From the NCBI RefSeq assembly GCF_018333235.1, contig NZ_BORP01000001.1, positions 682,001 to 746,000 of the forward strand: DNA of 64,000 nt. Reading direction: 5' to 3'. Every line of letters starts with the position of its first letter. Position 1 is the stretch's first letter. The translations under genes and the position numbers were made by a program. The notes beneath the pieces were generated by a model, which saw only the letters and a program-made list of their open reading frames with translations, searched no databases and was not told where the DNA came from. Below, piece by piece: positions 62,026-64,000 of this stretch. Source of the DNA: Ornithinibacillus bavariensis (GTDB lineage: Bacteria > Bacillota > Bacilli > Bacillales > Amphibacillaceae).

Positions 62026-62415
62026 ATGAATATCATAAAAAAGGTAGTCATTAAACAGGTCATTACTGAAAATAGTAAATCAGCTTTAAAACAAAAATTC
62101 AATAATCAAAAAATGCGTCTTGAACAAGAGTGTCAACAGCTGTTATTTGAACAGCGAAAATTACAAAATAAAAAAGGTATCTCTAAGCAACAGCTTCAAA
62201 GTCGTTTTCAGCAAGAAATCAAAAAACGGAAAGAAAAAATCAACCTTATCGTCTTTAAAATAGAACAACTAGAAATGCTCGATATTGGAAGTGAAATTGT
62301 GGAAGGTGAAGTTGAGGCTCTTGTTGAAGTGAATGTTGGTACGCATTGGAATGAATTAATAGAACAAACAGCAATCGTTATAAAAGATGACATTGTAATT
62401 CGGATTGATAAATAG
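62026..62415 (+). CDS. ylqD: YlqD family protein
   Basis: 129-residue protein of unknown function, conserved in Bacillaceae before rimM. Residues ~20-85 are a Lys/Gln/Glu-rich coiled coil (RLEQECQQLLFEQRKLQ); the last ~40 form a small beta region (GEVEALVEVNVGTHWNELIE). GTGAGG precedes the ATG. The 61882-62025 gap shows no clear promoter. Confidence 0.88.
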   Translation: MNIIKKVVIKQVITENSKSALKQKFNNQKMRLEQECQQLLFEQRKLQNKKGISKQQLQSRFQQEIKKRKEKINLIVFKIEQLEMLDIGSEIVEGEVEALVEVNVGTHWNELIEQTAIVIKDDIVIRIDK

Positions 62416-62428
62416 TGGGTGAGATAGA

Positions 62429-62944
62429 ATGAATGAAAAAATGTACACGGTAGGAAAGATTATTAATACACATGGAATACGTGGCGATGTAAAGGTTTTG
62501 CGTATCAGTGATTTTGATGAACGATTTAATATTGGGAATACGCTTTACCTGGTAAGTGATCAGAAAAAGATAGAAGAACTGATTATCGATGGACATCGGA
62601 TACACAAGGGATATGATTTAATACATTTTCAAGGGTTAAATAATATTAACGATGTAGAGCATTTTAAAGGCTCTTTTTTAAAAATTACAGAATCCCAGCT
62701 AACTGAATTAGAAGAAAATGAATATTACTATCATGAGATAATTGGCTGTGAAGTGTATACAACCTCTGGTGAAGCAGTCGGACATATAAAAGAAATCCTA
62801 TCACCGGGTGCCAATGATGTTTGGGTAGTTCAGCGACAAAGCGGGAAGGATATACTGATTCCATACATCGAGGATGTTGTTCTTGAAATCGATGTGGAAG
62901 GAAAGAAAGTAGTAATTGAACCAATGGAAGGATTGCTAGAGTAA
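62429..62944 (+). CDS. rimM: ribosome maturation factor RimM
   Basis: Binds S19 in the maturing 30S head. N-terminal RimM domain ([26 protein letters not shown]) and C-terminal PRC-barrel ([42 protein letters not shown]). Length 171 aa. GGTGAG precedes the ATG; the stop overlaps trmD by one base. Confidence 0.96.
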   Translation: MNEKMYTVGKIINTHGIRGDVKVLRISDFDERFNIGNTLYLVSDQKKIEELIIDGHRIHKGYDLIHFQGLNNINDVEHFKGSFLKITESQLTELEENEYYYHEIIGCEVYTTSGEAVGHIKEILSPGANDVWVVQRQSGKDILIPYIEDVVLEIDVEGKKVVIEPMEGLLE

Positions 62945-63678
62945 TGCATATTGATATATTAACGCTATTTCCAGAAATGATTGAAGGCGTGTTTAATACA
63001 TCCATACTAAAGAAGGCTCAGGATAAAAATAGCTTTAGCTACCAACTGGTTAATTTTCGCGATTATACAACCAACAAACATCATAAAGTGGACGATTATC
63101 CATACGGTGGTGGAGCTGGGATGGTCTTAGCACCACAGCCTATTTTTGATGCTATGGAAGCAATTACGAAAAAAAGGCCCTCTAAACCTCGAGTTTTATT
63201 AATGTGTCCTCAGGGTGAGAGATATACGCAGAAGAAAGCTGAAGAACTGTCGAGAGAAGAGCATTTAATCATTATATGTGGTCATTATGAGGGGTACGAT
63301 GAACGTATCCGAGAACATTTAGTTACTGATGAAATCTCCATTGGAGATTATGTATTAACTGGTGGAGAGCTAGGTGCAATGGTAGTAGTGGATAGTATCG
63401 TTAGATTGTTGCCTGATGTACTAGGCAATAGTGAGTCAGCTCCGATGGACTCGTTTTCATCTGGTTTATTAGAGCATCCTCACTATACGAGACCAGCTGA
63501 TTTTAGGGGAATGAGGGTTCCAGATGTGCTACTTTCAGGTGACCATGCAAAAATCGATGCTTGGAGACATAGAGAATCACTAAAGAGAACACTTCAACGT
63601 CGTAAGGACTTATTAAACAATTATCCTCTTTCGGAAGAAGATAGATTGATTCTAAAGGAAATAATGGACGATAAATAA
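62944..63678 (+). CDS. trmD: tRNA (guanine-37-N1)-methyltransferase TrmD
   Basis: SPOUT methyltransferase that prevents frameshifting. N-terminus [44 protein letters not shown]; knot SAM site [29 protein letters not shown]. Length 244 aa. Starts in the rimM stop. A GAAGATGT/ACATCTTC hairpin (63680-63711) follows without a T-run. Confidence 0.97.
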   Translation: MHIDILTLFPEMIEGVFNTSILKKAQDKNSFSYQLVNFRDYTTNKHHKVDDYPYGGGAGMVLAPQPIFDAMEAITKKRPSKPRVLLMCPQGERYTQKKAEELSREEHLIIICGHYEGYDERIREHLVTDEISIGDYVLTGGELGAMVVVDSIVRLLPDVLGNSESAPMDSFSSGLLEHPHYTRPADFRGMRVPDVLLSGDHAKIDAWRHRESLKRTLQRRKDLLNNYPLSEEDRLILKEIMDDK

Positions 63679-63737
63679 GGAAGATGTCGTATGGATTTAG
63701 ATTACATCTTCGTCGTAGAAAAATAAAAAATAAAAGA

Positions 63738-63766
63738 TTGAAGTCTACTTCTTGTTATGGTATATT
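63738..63766 (+). promoter_or_regulatory. promoter of rplS
   Basis: TTGAAG (63738-63743), spacer of 17, TATATT (63761-63766) with extended TG (TGGTATATT). Predicted start ~63773. Confidence 0.75.
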
Positions 63767-63772
63767 ATTTAT

Positions 63773-63862
63773 TGTGCTTAAGTGCGCTTAAGTGCTTATA
63801 AACGATGTTCCGCTGTTACATAACGTGTAATAAGAGCATTGGTTTGGAAGGAGTGAAGCAGG
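63773..63862 (+). promoter_or_regulatory. probable L19 leader of rplS mRNA
   Basis: A ~90-base untranslated leader between promoter and rplS. It holds a tandem GCTTAAGTGC repeat (63776-63795) and a TTACA/TGTAA hairpin near 63817-63830. Bacillus rplS mRNAs are known to carry a short autoregulatory L19 leader; position and size fit, but I could not confirm the full fold. Confidence 0.5.
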
Positions 63863-64000
63863 ATGCAAAAATTAATCGAAGAAATCACAAAAGATCAACT
63901 TCGTACTGATCATCCTGATTTCCGCCCAGGAGATACTGTTAAAGTTCACGTTAAGGTAGTAGAAGGAACTCGTGAACGTATCCAGGTTTTCGAAGGTGTC
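63863..64000 (+). CDS. rplS: 50S ribosomal protein L19 (5' part, cut by window end)
   Basis: First 46 codons only. The protein starts [19 protein letters not shown] and continues [21 protein letters not shown], typical of L19, which lies at the 30S-50S interface. AAGGAG is nine bases upstream of the ATG. The rest is beyond base 64000. Confidence 0.96.
   Translation, partial: MQKLIEEITKDQLRTDHPDFRPGDTVKVHVKVVEGTRERIQVFEGV

Overview
This 64 kb window is ordinary chromosome from a low-GC, endospore-forming member of the Bacillaceae. The protein sequences (SigE, SigG, SpoIIGA, SpoVM, PyrR, RemA, Smc) and the gene order match the Bacillus subtilis segment that runs from spoIIGA to rplS. The AT-rich composition, a minisatellite in place of ylmA, and the missing pyrP, def and rlmN suggest a relative such as Oceanobacillus or Virgibacillus rather than B. 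subtilis itself. That genus guess comes from memory and is weak.

Layout. 0.1-2.8 kb: sporulation sigma cluster spoIIGA-sigE-sigG, with a sigma-F type promoter before sigG. 2.87-3.53 kb: thirteen 51-bp tandem repeats in a gene-free kilobase. 3.7-7.8 kb: division cluster ylmC-ylmD-ylmE-sepF-ylmG-ylmH-divIVA. 7.75-12.4 kb: ileS under a T-box (AUC specifier), then lspA and the pseudouridine synthase gene ylyB. 12.4-22.8 kb: complete pyrimidine operon pyrR-pyrB-pyrC-carA-carB-pyrK-pyrD-pyrF-pyrE with two PyrR attenuators and no uracil permease gene. 22.86-23.8 kb: a LysR-type regulator behind a near-perfect 32-bp palindrome. 23.8-28.3 kb: rqcH (minus strand) and a Ca2+ P-type ATPase. 28.4-36.6 kb: yloC, remA, gmk, rpoZ, coaBC, priA, fmt, rsmB. 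36.7-41.8 kb: prpC-prkC-rsgA-rpe-thiN and the tiny spoVM. 42.1-44.6 kb: rpmB (minus), yloU, fakA. 44.7-46.0 kb: a purine-type permease on the minus strand. 46.1-49.7 kb: sdaAB-sdaAA-recG. 49.75-54.1 kb: the FapR-controlled lipid operon fapR-plsX-fabD-fabG-acpP, then rnc. 54.2-61.0 kb: a DUF1128 gene (minus), smc-ftsY, ylxM-ffh. 61.08-61.2 kb: a 115-bp inverted-repeat element. 61.3-64 kb: rpsP-khpA, ylqD-rimM-trmD and the 5' end of rplS.

How the genes work together. Sporulation control (SpoIIGA processes pro-SigE; SigG follows in the forespore; SpoVM guides the coat) flanks essential growth functions: septum placement, UMP synthesis, GTP and CoA supply, replication restart, translation initiation and rRNA modification, cell-wall signalling, fatty-acid initiation, chromosome condensation and the signal recognition particle. 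Many starts overlap the previous stop by 1-8 bases, so translational coupling is common. Regulation readable from the DNA includes a T-box, two PyrR attenuators, a FapR box, a probable L19 leader, a sigma-F promoter, and many intrinsic terminators.

I found no phage, insertion sequence, CRISPR array, tRNA or rRNA. No clearly new multi-gene system is visible. The least explained items are the 51-bp array (which also carries a 200-codon frame without a start codon), the palindrome before the LysR gene, the 115-bp element before rpsP, and a possible gene remnant between spoVM and rpmB.
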